Assembly (NCBI RefSeq): GCF_035593345.1
Contig: NZ_CP141606.1
Coordinates: forward strand, 2,728,001-2,792,000
DNA from: Lelliottia sp. JS-SCA-14
GTDB lineage: Bacteria; Pseudomonadota; Gammaproteobacteria; Enterobacterales; Enterobacteriaceae
Direction of reading: 5' to 3'
Length of the DNA stretch: 64,000 nucleotides
Below are positions 42,968-52,459 of the stretch, one piece after another; positions within the stretch are counted from its first letter, which is position 1, and every line of letters begins with the position of its first letter. A program made the position numbers and the translations under genes. Under the pieces are notes generated by a model. It was given only the letters and a program-made list of their open reading frames with translations. It did not search any database and was not told the DNA's origin.

Positions 42968-44092
42968 TCAGTTCCTCTCTTTTCTGGCGTAATAACGCAG
43001 TTTGTCTTCGTCGATCTCGACGCCCAGGCCCGGCCCCTGCGGTAGGGTCACCTGGCCGTCGCGGAAATCGAGAGGGTTTGCCACGATGTCGTCTTTCAGC
43101 AGCAGCGGGCCGAACATCTCGGTGCCCCACTGCATGTTGATCGTCGACCAGGCGTGAAGAGAGGCCACCGTGCCGAGCGTCCCCTCCAGCATCGTCCCGC
43201 CGTACAGCGCCACGCCAGCGGCCTGCGCCGTATGCGCCAGCTTCAGCGCCTGCGCCGGACCGCCCGCTTTGGCGATTTTCAGGGCATAGGCCCCGGTAAA
43301 GCCGCCGCTCGCCAGGGCATAGCCGTCGTGAAGGGTTGCCACCACCTCGTCCGCCAGGATTGGCAGGGTAAAGCGCTGGCTCAGCGTAATGAGACCGCGC
43401 GCGTCCCAGAGTGGGATCGGCTGCTCGACCAGGTCGATTCCGCCCTCCTGTAACCGCGTCATGCCCTGGATCGCGCTGGTCAGATCCCACGCCTGATTCA
43501 CATCCACGCGAATGCTGACCTCATCGCCCAGCGCCGACTTGATCGCCAGGGCGTGGCGGATATCGCTGTGCAGTTCCCCCGCGCCGATTTTCAGCTTGAA
43601 GGTGTTGTGCCGCCCTTCCGCCAGCAGGCGTTTGCCCTCGTCGATGTCTTTGTGAGTGTCGCCGCTCGCCAGGGTCCAGAGCACCGGCAGACGTGGCGTG
43701 AGTGCCCCGCCGAGCAGGCTGCTGACGGGCACATTGAGCTGTTTGCCGAGCGCATCGAGAAACGCGGTTTCCAGCGCAGATTTGGCAAAGGTGTTGCCCT
43801 TGACGCTGGCGTTCATCTTCCCGGCGAGCGGTGCGACGCCGCTAAACGTCTGGCCGCACAGCAGCGGCGCGAGATAGGTTTCAATCGCCGAGCGAATGCC
43901 TTCCGGGCTTTCCGCCCCATAGCTCAGCCCGCCGATAGTGGTGGCTTCGCCCCAGCCGACCACGCCCTGCGCGCATTCCATGCGCACAATGGTCAGGGTC
44001 TGGCAGCCCATGGTCGCCATCGACAGCTTGTGCGGGCGGATGGTTGGGATATCCACCAGCCAACAGGTGATGGATTCAATGGTGAGGCTCAT
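42968..44092 (-). CDS. catB: Muconate cycloisomerase
   Basis: A 374-residue enolase-superfamily enzyme that lactonises cis,cis-muconate. N-terminal capping domain (about 1-130), then barrel with KLKIGAG (general base region), VDVNQAW (first metal Asp), VEQPIPLW and ILADEVVAT. It overlaps pcaD by 17 bases, a sign of tight operon packing. Confidence 0.93.
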   Translation of the reverse strand: MSLTIESITCWLVDIPTIRPHKLSMATMGCQTLTIVRMECAQGVVGWGEATTIGGLSYGAESPEGIRSAIETYLAPLLCGQTFSGVAPLAGKMNASVKGNTFAKSALETAFLDALGKQLNVPVSSLLGGALTPRLPVLWTLASGDTHKDIDEGKRLLAEGRHNTFKLKIGAGELHSDIRHALAIKSALGDEVSIRVDVNQAWDLTSAIQGMTRLQEGGIDLVEQPIPLWDARGLITLSQRFTLPILADEVVATLHDGYALASGGFTGAYALKIAKAGGPAQALKLAHTAQAAGVALYGGTMLEGTLGTVASLHAWSTINMQWGTEMFGPLLLKDDIVANPLDFRDGQVTLPQGPGLGVEIDEDKLRYYARKERN

Positions 44093-44855
44093 GCTCGGCT
44101 CCTGCGGTTAAAAAGGTGATCACATGCTGGTTAAACGCCGCCGCGCAGGCGACATTCGACAGGTGTGAGGCGGGTAAAATCAGACAGTGCGCGTGGGGGG
44201 CATCGACCACGATAGCTTCGGCGTCTCGCGAGGTGGTGACAGTGTCACTTTCCCCGGCAATCACCAGCATCGGGAGCGGCATTTGCGTCAGTTCATCTCG
44301 CAGATCGGCCATCGCCAGCGCGTCGCAGCAGGCGGCGTAGCCCTCGGCGGGCGTCGCGGCGAGCTGCTCAATCAGCGGATAAACCACCTCCGGATTACTG
44401 TGGCGAAACGCAGGCGTAAACCAGCGGTCGGCGGCGCTCTCGGCAACCGGGTTCATGCCCTGCGCGCGCACCGTCGCGGCACGCTCACGCCAGCCCGCCT
44501 CCTGCCCAATTCGCGCGGCGGTGTTGGCCACCACAATTCGCTGAAATCGCTCCGGCGCGTGGCGGTTGAGCCACATCCCGGTCATCCCGCCAAGCGAGAT
44601 CCCGCAAAAACAGGCCCGCTCCACGTCGAGATGATCCAGCCGGGCAATCACGTCCTGCCCGAGTCGCTCGAGGGTGACGGGCTGTTGCCCGACGGCTGAA
44701 CGCCCGTGTCCGCGCGTGTTGTAGCGCAGCACGCGAAAATGTTGCGTCAGCGCTGGGATTTGCGCCTGCCACATCTCCCAGGTAGTGCCTAACGAATTCG
44801 ACAGCACCAGCAGCGGCGCGTCCTCCGGGCCATCAAGCCGATACTCAATCTCCAT
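44076..44855 (-). CDS. pcaD: 3-oxoadipate enol-lactonase
   Basis: A 259-residue alpha/beta hydrolase that opens the enol-lactone to 3-oxoadipate. LVLSNSLGTTWEMWQAQIPAL is the family N-terminal motif, the nucleophile is in FCGISLGGMTGMW (Ser about 95), the acid in VIAGESDTVTT, and histidine in LPASHLSNV. Located between catB and pcaJ in the operon. Confidence 0.93.
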   Translation of the reverse strand: MEIEYRLDGPEDAPLLVLSNSLGTTWEMWQAQIPALTQHFRVLRYNTRGHGRSAVGQQPVTLERLGQDVIARLDHLDVERACFCGISLGGMTGMWLNRHAPERFQRIVVANTAARIGQEAGWRERAATVRAQGMNPVAESAADRWFTPAFRHSNPEVVYPLIEQLAATPAEGYAACCDALAMADLRDELTQMPLPMLVIAGESDTVTTSRDAEAIVVDAPHAHCLILPASHLSNVACAAAFNQHVITFLTAGAEHEPHH

Positions 44856-44864
44856 AGATTCTCC

Positions 44865-45527
44865 TTACGCCGTCGCGTCTTCGGTCAGCAGCGCGAACGT
44901 CAGCGCCACCGGCGTGACGGACTGCAAATACTCCGCCGTGATGTCGCCAAACAGCTCGCGCACCATCACGCCCTGCGGGGTGATATCCATCACCGCCATA
45001 TCGCTGTAGATGCGGTCGATGCAGGCCATCCCGGTCAGGGGATAGGTGCATTGCTCGACGATTTTGCACTCGCCCTTTTTGGTCAGATGTTCGGTCATCA
45101 CGAACACTTTTTTGGCCCCGATCGCCAGGTCCATCGCCCCGCCAACGGCAGGAATGGCGGACGGCGCGCCGGTGCTCCAGTTGGCGAGATCGCCCCGCGC
45201 CGAGACCTGGTAGGCCCCGAGCACACAGATATCCAGGTGCCCGCCGCGCATCATGGTGAAGGAGTCGCCGTGGTGGAAATAGCAGCCGCCCGCCAGCAAC
45301 GTCACCGGCTGTTTACCGGCGTTAATCAGCTCAGCGTCTTCCTCCCCCGGCGCAGGCGCTGGCCCCATGCCGAGAATGCCGTTTTCGCTGTGCAGGAAAA
45401 TCTCGCGGTCCGCCGGGAGATAGTTGGCAATCTGGGTCGGCATACCGATGCCGAGATTAACGTAGGCCCCCTCGGGGATGTCGCGCGCAATGCGTTCGGC
45501 AAGCTGTTGATGCGTCAATGTGTTCAC
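44865..45527 (-). CDS. pcaJ: 3-oxoadipate CoA-transferase, subunit B
   Basis: A 220-residue beta subunit. It starts with GTG at 45527 after AAGGAGATCGC; frames running further upstream overlap pcaI. Signatures: GAYVNLGIGMPTQIANYL, and SENGILGMGP with the catalytic glutamate that forms a thioester with CoA. With subunit A it transfers CoA from succinyl-CoA to 3-oxoadipate. The product, 3-oxoadipyl-CoA, needs a thiolase that is not in this window; paaJ or pcaF elsewhere could supply it. Confidence 0.93.
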   Translation of the reverse strand: MNTLTHQQLAERIARDIPEGAYVNLGIGMPTQIANYLPADREIFLHSENGILGMGPAPAPGEEDAELINAGKQPVTLLAGGCYFHHGDSFTMMRGGHLDICVLGAYQVSARGDLANWSTGAPSAIPAVGGAMDLAIGAKKVFVMTEHLTKKGECKIVEQCTYPLTGMACIDRIYSDMAVMDITPQGVMVRELFGDITAEYLQSVTPVALTFALLTEDATA

Positions 45528-46210
45528 GCGATCTCCTTGAGTGATGTGCGGGCAACCTGAATGACGCGCTGGACGAAAATCCCCGGCGTCACCACCGCTT
45601 CCGGGTCCAGCTCGCCGAGGGCCACACACTCGCTCACCTGTGCAATGGTGCAGCTCGCCGCAGCGGCCATGATTGGGCCAAAGTTGCGGCCGGTTTTGTC
45701 GTACACCAGGTTGCCCCAGCGGTCGGCTTTCAGCGCTTTGATCAGCGCGAAATCGGCTTTCAGCGGCAGTTCAAAGACGTAATCTTTGCCATCGATATGG
45801 CGCGTCTCTTTACCCCCGGCAAGCTCTGTGCCGTAACCGGTCGGCGTAAAAATGCCGCCTAATCCCGACCCGCCCGCCTGAATGCGCGCCGCGAGATTGC
45901 CCTGCGGCACCAGCTCCAGTTCGACCTCGCCGCGACGATAGAGATCGTCAAACACCCAGGAATCCACCTGACGCGGGAAGGAGCAGATCACCTTCTTCAC
46001 ACATCCGGCTTTCAGCAGCGCCGCCAGACCGTAGTCGCCGTTGCCAGCGTTGTTGCTGATGAGGGTGAGTTCGCGCGGGCGGCGGCGGATCAGGGCGTCC
46101 AGCAGATCGGACGGTTGCCCCGCCGGGCCAAAGCCGCCAACCATCACCGTCGCGCCGTCAAAAATGTCTTTCACCGCGCCATCCAGCGTGGCAATCCGTT
46201 TATCAATCAT
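45524..46210 (-). CDS. pcaI: 3-oxoadipate CoA-transferase, subunit A
   Basis: A 228-residue alpha subunit with VMVGGFGPAGQPSDLLDAL at the N-terminus and GGIFTPTGYGTELAGGKE in the centre. I start at ATG 46210 (GAGG upstream). It overlaps both neighbours by four bases, so translation of transporter, pcaI and pcaJ is coupled. Confidence 0.93.
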   Translation of the reverse strand: MIDKRIATLDGAVKDIFDGATVMVGGFGPAGQPSDLLDALIRRRPRELTLISNNAGNGDYGLAALLKAGCVKKVICSFPRQVDSWVFDDLYRRGEVELELVPQGNLAARIQAGGSGLGGIFTPTGYGTELAGGKETRHIDGKDYVFELPLKADFALIKALKADRWGNLVYDKTGRNFGPIMAAAASCTIAQVSECVALGELDPEAVVTPGIFVQRVIQVARTSLKEIA

Positions 46211-47526
46211 TCCTGAGCCTCTTTGTTGTGATTCGGCAGGCTGCGCAGGGCAATCCACGCCAGCAGGGCGTAAACCATCAGCAGAAGGGAGACCGGCCAC
46301 GAGGCGTTAAACTCCATCAGCAACGCCACCGCCAGCATTGGTCCCAGACCGCCGGAGAAGATCGATCCCACTTCGTGCCCCAGCGCCAGGCCGGAGTAGC
46401 GCACCCGCACCGGGAAGAGATCGCTCATGATGCAGGGCTGGGTGCCGATCATCGCCCCGTGGCAGAACGGCAGCCCGAGCAGCATCGCCAGCATGATCCA
46501 GCCGTACGTCCCGGTTGCGAGCAGCCAGAAGAACGGGAACGCCATCACCAGCAGGCCAATCACGCCGATGTAGTAGACCGGCTTGAGGCCGATGCGATCC
46601 GACAGCGCCCCCCAGAACAGAATCGAGAAGAACTCCACCAGCATCGCCAGGGTTACGGCGCTGATGATCTCCCCGGTGCTGATGCCGATGTGTTTGGCGT
46701 AGACCACCGAGAAGGTAAAGAAGATGTAGGACGCGCCGTTCTCCGGCAGACGCAGGGCAATCGCCTGCAGCAGCGCTTTCGGGTGTTCGCGGATAATCAC
46801 CAGCAGCGGGATTTTCTCGTGCGTGTCTTCCGGTTTGGCCTGAGTAAACGCCTTGCTCTCGCGGATGTTTTTGCGGATGTAAACGCCGACTAAAAAGATG
46901 ACGATGCTCAGCAGGAACGGCACGCGCCAGCCCCAGCTCATAAAGTCTGATTCCGGCAGTTTCTGCACCAGGTAGAACGCAAACGCCGAGAGGACAAACC
47001 CGCCAGACACCCCCATCTGGCTCCAGGCGGTGTAATACCCGCGACGTGACGCGGGCGCGTTTTCACTTAGCATCAGCACCCCGCCGCCCCACTCCCCGCC
47101 GGAGGCCACGCCCTGTAAGAAGCGCAGAATGATCAGCGACAGCGGTGCCCAGATGCCGATCTGCGCGTAGACCGGCAGGAGGCCAATTACAAAAGTGGTG
47201 GCACCCATCAGCGTCAGGGTCATGATCAGCGTCATTTTGCGGCTGTAACGATCGCCGATATGCCCGAAGACAATCCCACCCAGCGGACGGGCCAGGAAAC
47301 CCACGGCGAAACCGGAAAATGCCAGCAGCGTGCCCTGGAGCGGATCGCCGCCTACAGGGAAGAACAGCGGGCCAAACACCAGCGCCGCCGCGGTGCCGTA
47401 CAGGAAAAAGTCATACCACTCCAGCGCATTGCCCAGCACCGAGGCGATCACCAGCTTGCGCATCTGCTGCGCGTCCTGGCTGCCCGCGGCGGTGGTCACG
47501 CGGTTTTCAGTGACGACATTACTCAT
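46207..47526 (-). CDS. MFS transporter of the metabolite:proton symporter (MHS) family
   Basis: A 439-residue inner-membrane transporter with 12 predicted helices. VLGNALEWYDFFLYGTAAAL and RPLGGIVFGHIGDRYSRK are hallmarks of the MHS group (KgtP, ShiA, ProP), which import carboxylates with protons. Embedded between iacG and pcaI with a four-base overlap to pcaI, it is likely the uptake system for indole-3-acetate or a pathway intermediate. No symbol is given because I am not certain of a standard name. Confidence 0.87.
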   Translation of the reverse strand: MSNVVTENRVTTAAGSQDAQQMRKLVIASVLGNALEWYDFFLYGTAAALVFGPLFFPVGGDPLQGTLLAFSGFAVGFLARPLGGIVFGHIGDRYSRKMTLIMTLTLMGATTFVIGLLPVYAQIGIWAPLSLIILRFLQGVASGGEWGGGVLMLSENAPASRRGYYTAWSQMGVSGGFVLSAFAFYLVQKLPESDFMSWGWRVPFLLSIVIFLVGVYIRKNIRESKAFTQAKPEDTHEKIPLLVIIREHPKALLQAIALRLPENGASYIFFTFSVVYAKHIGISTGEIISAVTLAMLVEFFSILFWGALSDRIGLKPVYYIGVIGLLVMAFPFFWLLATGTYGWIMLAMLLGLPFCHGAMIGTQPCIMSDLFPVRVRYSGLALGHEVGSIFSGGLGPMLAVALLMEFNASWPVSLLLMVYALLAWIALRSLPNHNKEAQE

Positions 47527-47555
47527 AACGCGCGTCCCCTCTTGTTGTCGTGGGC

Positions 47556-48050
47556 TTACGCCTGCACATCGTCACCGACGGTGTGATAGCGGCGGTTGAA
47601 GTAGACCAGCCCGCGCGGCTGCTCGCTGATGCGGATCGCCTGCACCTGGCAGTAGAAAACGCTGTGGCTGCCCACTTCGTGACAGGTGTCGATGGTGCAG
47701 TCGAAGCTGGCGACACTTGAACTTAGGACCGGCGCGCCGCTGCTCATCACCTGCCAGCGGTCGTGGAGAAAACGCTCTTCAGAGCGCAGGCTGGCGTTGG
47801 CAAAAACACCGGAGAGATCCTGATGTTCCCCGGAGAGCACGTTGACGCACAGGGTGCCGTTCTGTTTGAAGTGCTGATGGGCGTAGGAGTTGCGGTTCAT
47901 GCACACCAGCAGCGTTGGCGGCTGGTCGGTCACGCTACAGACCGCCGAGGCGGTAAAGCCAAATTTCCCCGCCGGGCCGTCGGTGGTGATCACCGAAACC
48001 GCGCTGCCGAGCTGCGCCATCGCATTACGAAATTCTGTTTGCAGTGTCAT
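47556..48050 (-). CDS. iacG: IacG, flavin reductase of the indole-acetate pathway
   Basis: A 164-residue flavin reductase (HpaC-like) with AMAQLGSAVSVITTDGPAGKFG, FTASAVCSVTDQPPTLLVCMN (in part) and GSHSVFYCQVQ. It supplies reduced flavin to the flavin-dependent oxygenase IacA. The position between iacF and the transporter fits the known iac gene order. Confidence 0.88.
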   Translation of the reverse strand: MTLQTEFRNAMAQLGSAVSVITTDGPAGKFGFTASAVCSVTDQPPTLLVCMNRNSYAHQHFKQNGTLCVNVLSGEHQDLSGVFANASLRSEERFLHDRWQVMSSGAPVLSSSVASFDCTIDTCHEVGSHSVFYCQVQAIRISEQPRGLVYFNRRYHTVGDDVQA

Positions 48051-48060
48051 AAGTGATTCC

Positions 48061-48993
48061 TTACAAATCGATAACGAGACGGGCGCACTTCGCCCGCGAA
48101 CAACAGAGCAGGATCTGATCGCCGTCGGCTTTCTCTTCGTCGGTCAGATAGTGGTCGCGGTGATCCGGCTCGCCTTCCAGCACGTCCGTCAGGCAACTGC
48201 CGCAGATCCCCTGCTTGCACGACACATTCACTTTCAGCCCGGCCTGAGCCAGCGCCTCGACGATGGTCTGGTTTTCCAGCACTTTCACGCTGATGCCGCT
48301 GGTCGCGGCCACCACTTCAAAAGCCTTACCGCCGGTCTGCACTTCCGCGCTGAAACACTCCTGATGGATTTGCTCCTGGCGGTATCCCTGGGCTTTCGCC
48401 CGATCGGTCACCGCATCCATCAGCCGCGTCGGACCGCAGGTGTAGACGTGGGTGTTGTCGGGCACGTCGCACAGCACCGCGTCCAGATTCAGACGCTGCT
48501 CGTCGCTAAAGTGCAGGTGTACCCGTTCCGCGAAGGGGGCGTTTTCCAGCTGCGGAATGAACGCCGCCTGCGAGCGTGACCGGGCACAGTAATGCAGCGA
48601 AAAACTGCGCCCGGCGGCGTGGAGTTCCGCCGCCATCGCCAGCATCGGCGTGATGCCAATCCCGCCGCCAATCAGCAGGCTGTGGGCCGCCGCATCGTCC
48701 AGCGCAAACAGGTTGCGCGGCTCGCTGACCTGAATCTCATCCCCTTCGCGCAGGGCGTGGGCGGCGAGCGATCCGCCCGTTGAGCGTGAGACTTTCAGCA
48801 CGCCGAGCTGGTAATGCTGCGCGTCCTTAGGGTCGCTGCACAGAGAGTACGGACGAATCAGATCGGCGCTCAGATGCAGGTCGATATGCGCCCCGGCGCG
48901 AAACGTCGGGAGCGGAATGCCATCCACATGCGCCAGGGTCAGCAGGACCACCTCGCCCTGCAGCTCGCGGCGGATCACCTGTAAAGTCAGCAT
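48061..48993 (-). CDS. iacF: IacF, phthalate-dioxygenase-reductase-type electron transfer protein
   Basis: A 310-residue oxidoreductase with three modules: FMN-binding barrel with RPYSLCSDP, NAD-binding domain with GGIGITPMLAMA, and a C-terminal plant-type ferredoxin with CKQGICGSCLTD plus a later cysteine in LLCCSR. It feeds electrons from NADH to the Rieske oxygenase IacCD. Eight- to ten-base gaps to neighbours show tight operon packing. Confidence 0.9.
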   Translation of the reverse strand: MLTLQVIRRELQGEVVLLTLAHVDGIPLPTFRAGAHIDLHLSADLIRPYSLCSDPKDAQHYQLGVLKVSRSTGGSLAAHALREGDEIQVSEPRNLFALDDAAAHSLLIGGGIGITPMLAMAAELHAAGRSFSLHYCARSRSQAAFIPQLENAPFAERVHLHFSDEQRLNLDAVLCDVPDNTHVYTCGPTRLMDAVTDRAKAQGYRQEQIHQECFSAEVQTGGKAFEVVAATSGISVKVLENQTIVEALAQAGLKVNVSCKQGICGSCLTDVLEGEPDHRDHYLTDEEKADGDQILLCCSRAKCARLVIDL

Positions 48994-49002
48994 GAAAACT
49001 CC

Positions 49003-49737
49003 TTAGCGCATGAACAGACCGCCGTTGATGTCCCAGGTCGCCCCGGTGACAAACGACGCCTGTGGGGAAGCCAGCAATGCCACGGCCTGGGCGATAAACT
49101 CCGGCTCGCCGAGTTTCCCGACCGGGATCATCTGCAGCAGCCCGGCCATTTTCTCTTCCGGCACCAGGGCGTGAACCATCGGCGAATCCATCGGGCCCGG
49201 CGCGATGGCATTGACCGTCACGCCGGATTTGCTCAGCTCGCGGGCGAAGATTTTGGTCAGCGTCAAAATACCGCCCTTCGAGGCCGCGTAGTGCGCACCG
49301 GATGCCGTGCCGCCGTTCTGCCCGGCGAGCGACGCGAGGTTGATAATGCGGCCGTAGTGTTGGGCGGCGAAATAGCGCCCCAGCGTCTGGCAGCCAACGA
49401 AAGTGCCGCGCAGGTTGGTGGAGATCACCCGGTCAAACTCGTCGACGCCAATCTCCATCACCGGCGTGGCGAGGGTCAGGGCAGCGTTGTTCACCAGCAC
49501 CTGTAAGCTGCCGAAACGGGCAACGGTGGCGTCCAGCGCGCGGGTAAAATCCTCCGGCTGGCGGATATCCAGCCCCAGTGCCAGCACGTTATCGTGGTCG
49601 AGCGCGTCCGCCGCCTGCCGGGCACGCGCGGCGTCGACGTCCGTCAGCACCACCTGGAACCCCTGCTCCAGCAGGTGCGCGGCGATGACATTGCCCAGAC
49701 CGGCGGCCGCGCCGGTCACTAATGCGGTTTGCGTCAT
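49003..49737 (-). CDS. iacE: IacE, short-chain dehydrogenase/reductase
   Basis: A 244-residue SDR with TGAAAGLGNVIAAHL nucleotide motif, NNAALT, and catalytic Ser-Tyr-Lys in LASLAGQN and HYAASKGG. GAGG precedes ATG 49737. In published iac systems IacE acts after IacA in oxidising indole-3-acetate toward a dioxindole-type intermediate; the exact step is taken from memory. Confidence 0.88.
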   Translation of the reverse strand: MTQTALVTGAAAGLGNVIAAHLLEQGFQVVLTDVDAARARQAADALDHDNVLALGLDIRQPEDFTRALDATVARFGSLQVLVNNAALTLATPVMEIGVDEFDRVISTNLRGTFVGCQTLGRYFAAQHYGRIINLASLAGQNGGTASGAHYAASKGGILTLTKIFARELSKSGVTVNAIAPGPMDSPMVHALVPEEKMAGLLQMIPVGKLGEPEFIAQAVALLASPQASFVTGATWDINGGLFMR

Positions 49738-49747
49738 GAGCGATTCC

Positions 49748-50230
49748 TCACAGGATGTAGCCGATGCTGTGCAGCACATCGTCGCTGTTGACCAGGCGGA
49801 TCACCTTCTGCTGGATGCGCAGGCGGTCGCCCTCGCGCTGCAGCTGCCAGGTGATATCCGCCGCGTAATGGCGGCTGTGACCCTTGCGGTGTTCCCACAG
49901 GGACTGCGCCCCGCGCACCACCAGTAAATCGTCATTCGCTTCCAGCAGACGAAAACGCGACAGCGTGCGCAGGGTTCTGGCGCGCGGCGTGGTGGAGATC
50001 GACTCCCCGCTGTAGAGGCGATGCACGCGTTTTTCACGCATGTGGTGATCGTCGCAGGCGTAGTTCAGGGTGTTTTTGAAATCGGTCTCGTTCGGGTCGA
50101 TCGGCACCACGTACAGACCGTCGTGCTGCCACAGATCCAGCCAGGCGGTGAATTCGCCCTGATCGAGCAGGTCGCCCTCGAGGTTAATCAGGGTCACGGC
50201 GGCAAAGAGTTGAGATTCTGGCGTCATCAT
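49748..50230 (-). CDS. iacD: IacD, Rieske oxygenase beta subunit
   Basis: A 160-residue NTF2-fold small subunit of an aromatic-ring hydroxylating dioxygenase, ending TWQLQREGDRLRIQQKVIRL. LWQHDGLYVVPIDP is a family signature. Start at ATG 50230 overlaps the iacC stop, so the two subunits are cotranslated. It stabilises the alpha hexamer or trimer and has no redox centre. Confidence 0.88.
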   Translation of the reverse strand: MMTPESQLFAAVTLINLEGDLLDQGEFTAWLDLWQHDGLYVVPIDPNETDFKNTLNYACDDHHMREKRVHRLYSGESISTTPRARTLRTLSRFRLLEANDDLLVVRGAQSLWEHRKGHSRHYAADITWQLQREGDRLRIQQKVIRLVNSDDVLHSIGYIL

Positions 50231-51540
50231 TGTTCGCTCTCCGTCATCAGTTTTTTCCACTGCTGGTAGGCGGCGCGCATTCCGGTTTCGGCGCTGACAT
50301 CGCTGCGCAGCCCGTCGTCGGTGCGGTACTCGCCCGCCAGCCCGCGATTGAGCATGATCCACAGGTCGTCGCCCGCCGTGGCGCCGCGCTGTACGCGCTC
50401 CCAGGCTTCCGAGTCGTCCGGCGTGCCGAAGCCCATCGGCCCCTGGAAGTGTTCGTGCAGACGCAGGCGCGCCTGGTTAGCGATGTCTGGCCCGCCGTCC
50501 ATGGTGATCACCGCGTGGTGGATTTCGGTTTCGTTGACCGACACCGGCTGGAGCACGCGGAAGAAGGCCATCGAACAGGCGATGTTCGGGAAGATATTGA
50601 GGTTAAAACCGGAGCCGCCGACGGCGCGCACGATGCGACGCACCTGCTGTTCGTCGTGGTCGGCGCGCAGGGCCTCGGCCAGTTCTTCAAAGCGCTCGGG
50701 GATCGGTGCGTCGAGATTGGCCTCGAGATCCACTAATTCCGGGATCATCACCATCACGCTGTGGCCATTGCCGAGATCTTCCACGTAGCCGCTGCCGTCG
50801 ACGAAGTTGAGCATCTCTTCGGTCTGCTTATCGACGGAGCTTAAGAATGAGCGGTGCACCACCGGGAAGTGGTAGCCGTCGGTGGTGTTTTCGAGCTGGA
50901 TTTTCCAGTTGCCGGGGAAGCGGAAGCGGTGCGCCGGGCCGGTTTTGATCGGATAGCCCGCGCCCTGCTTCATAAACAGATCCATCCACTTTTTCGCCGC
51001 GCCGAGGAAATCTTCCAGGGGTTCAATCTGCTCGTTAAAGGTGGCGAAAATCATCCCCGCGTACTGTTCCGTGCGCAGGGAAACCAGCCCCAGTTCGCCT
51101 TTTTCCAGCCGATCCGCGTAGCTTTCCGGGTGCGGCACGCCGCGCAGGCTGCCGTCCAGGGCATAGCCCCAGCCGTGGTACGGGCAGACGAAGCTGTTGG
51201 TTTTCCCGCTGCGGTGTTCGCACACGGTCGCCGCGCGGTGACGGCAGCGGTTGAGCAGCGTGTGGACGGTGCCTTTGCGATCGCGTACCACGATCACCGG
51301 CTGAGTACCCAGCTCGGTGGTTTTGAAGCTGCCGGTCTCCGGGATTTCACTGGCGTGCGCCACCCACACCCAGGTCTTGCTGAAGATGCGATCCAGCTCG
51401 AGCTGGAACAGGCTGTCGGAGGTATAAAGCGAGGTGTGGACGCGGTCGCTTTGTACCAGCCCGGCAATCTCTGCCGATGTCGGCAGAGAGTGCGGCGTGG
51501 TGTCGATATTTTTAATGGTGATCAGGTGATCGCAATTCAT
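50227..51540 (-). CDS. iacC: IacC, Rieske oxygenase alpha subunit
   Basis: A 437-residue catalytic subunit. The Rieske 2Fe-2S site is CRH (Cys99, His101) and CPYHGW (Cys119, His122). The mononuclear iron site is in ENTTDGYHFPVVH (about 215-230), with the bridging aspartate in the same stretch. It would hydroxylate the aromatic ring of a pathway intermediate to yield catechol with IacD and IacF. It overlaps iacI by four bases and iacD by four bases. Confidence 0.92.
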   Translation of the reverse strand: MNCDHLITIKNIDTTPHSLPTSAEIAGLVQSDRVHTSLYTSDSLFQLELDRIFSKTWVWVAHASEIPETGSFKTTELGTQPVIVVRDRKGTVHTLLNRCRHRAATVCEHRSGKTNSFVCPYHGWGYALDGSLRGVPHPESYADRLEKGELGLVSLRTEQYAGMIFATFNEQIEPLEDFLGAAKKWMDLFMKQGAGYPIKTGPAHRFRFPGNWKIQLENTTDGYHFPVVHRSFLSSVDKQTEEMLNFVDGSGYVEDLGNGHSVMVMIPELVDLEANLDAPIPERFEELAEALRADHDEQQVRRIVRAVGGSGFNLNIFPNIACSMAFFRVLQPVSVNETEIHHAVITMDGGPDIANQARLRLHEHFQGPMGFGTPDDSEAWERVQRGATAGDDLWIMLNRGLAGEYRTDDGLRSDVSAETGMRAAYQQWKKLMTESEQ

Positions 51541-52073
51541 GTCTGGTTCTCCTGCACGTTTTCTTTTTTATCAGGGACAGGTAATTCATCCGCCGCATGC
51601 CAGCGGTCCACCGGTCGGCTGAACAGGTTGCGGGTGGTGAAGTGGCGCATCGCCATGCCGTTTGCCTCGCGCACAAAGGTGACGCAGATTTCCGCCGCGT
51701 TGAGGTGCGCGCCCCCGGCGGTAAATTCCGAGGTTTGCAGCATCAGCCAGCGCCCGCGCAGTTCGCCGTCCGGCGTATGGCCCAGCGCTTCCGAGCACAG
51801 GAAATGCGCGTTGAGGGCAAAGTGCGCGGGCTGTCGTACGTAGCTTGCCATCATGGTGACTATCGCCTCGCGCCCCAGGTGTTTACCGAGGCGGGTAGCG
51901 TAGGGTTCGCCGAGCCCTTCCCAGCAGGCGTCGGCGGTAAAGAGCGCGCCAATCGCCTGCACGGTGTCGGTGCTGTCGAGCTGGTCGCACAGGCGCATGT
52001 AATCGCTGATGCACACCCGCGCCGCCTGGCTGTCTTCGAGCTGCTGTAAGCGCAGCGCATCCTGTGCGTTCAT
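51537..52073 (-). CDS. iacI: IacI, SnoaL/NTF2-like protein
   Basis: A 178-residue protein of the NTF2-like (SnoaL_4) fold, LEDSQAARVCISDYMRLCDQ with LFTADACWEGLG, and RGRWLMLQTSEF in the core. Function is unproven; the NTF2 fold and the position beside iacC suggest a hydrolytic or isomerase helper, or an extra beta-like subunit. It lies between iacB and iacC, which differs from some Pseudomonas arrangements where iacI lies elsewhere (from memory). Confidence 0.82.
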   Translation of the reverse strand: MNAQDALRLQQLEDSQAARVCISDYMRLCDQLDSTDTVQAIGALFTADACWEGLGEPYATRLGKHLGREAIVTMMASYVRQPAHFALNAHFLCSEALGHTPDGELRGRWLMLQTSEFTAGGAHLNAAEICVTFVREANGMAMRHFTTRNLFSRPVDRWHAADELPVPDKKENVQENQT

Positions 52074-52077
52074 GGTC

Positions 52078-52437
52078 TTAGCCCTGGATAATCAGTTCGC
52101 GGCCCACGCGGGCTTCGATTTTGCAGTACTTCCACAGTTTGCTGCCGCCCTCGCCCACCGGCGTGGTGCGGAACAGGTTGCAGACGGCGGCGACGTTCTC
52201 CAGTTTCTCGGCGTCCGCCAGCACGTAGGTGGTCCAGGGCGCGGTGGTGGACGGGCCGACCATCAGCTGGTCGTCATCCATGTTGCCGATGACGCGAATG
52301 CCTGGGGTCTCTTCGATCCCTTTCATCATCACGCCGAAAGCGCCCCACACCTGTTTGGCTTCCGCCGGGCTGGCGTCGAAAAAGTTCTGATTTACCCCGA
52401 TGCAAAACAGCACACGTAACGTTGTTGACTGGCTCAT
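52078..52437 (-). CDS. iacB: IacB, small ferredoxin-like-fold protein of unknown function
   Basis: A 119-residue protein beginning MSQSTTLRVLFCIGVNQNFF, with AKQVWGAFGVMMKGIEETPG and LWKYCKIEARVGRELI. The fold is probably a dimeric alpha-beta barrel. IacB is conserved in iac clusters but without a firmly assigned role. AAGGAG precedes ATG; four-base gap to iacI. Confidence 0.83.
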   Translation of the reverse strand: MSQSTTLRVLFCIGVNQNFFDASPAEAKQVWGAFGVMMKGIEETPGIRVIGNMDDDQLMVGPSTTAPWTTYVLADAEKLENVAAVCNLFRTTPVGEGGSKLWKYCKIEARVGRELIIQG

Positions 52438-52459
52438 CTGTTGCTCCTTACGTTAAAAA

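Noticed and set aside
42675..43490. 271-residue frame that includes catC
   Set aside because: Upstream part is an out-of-frame shadow of catB; the true catC start is at 42965.
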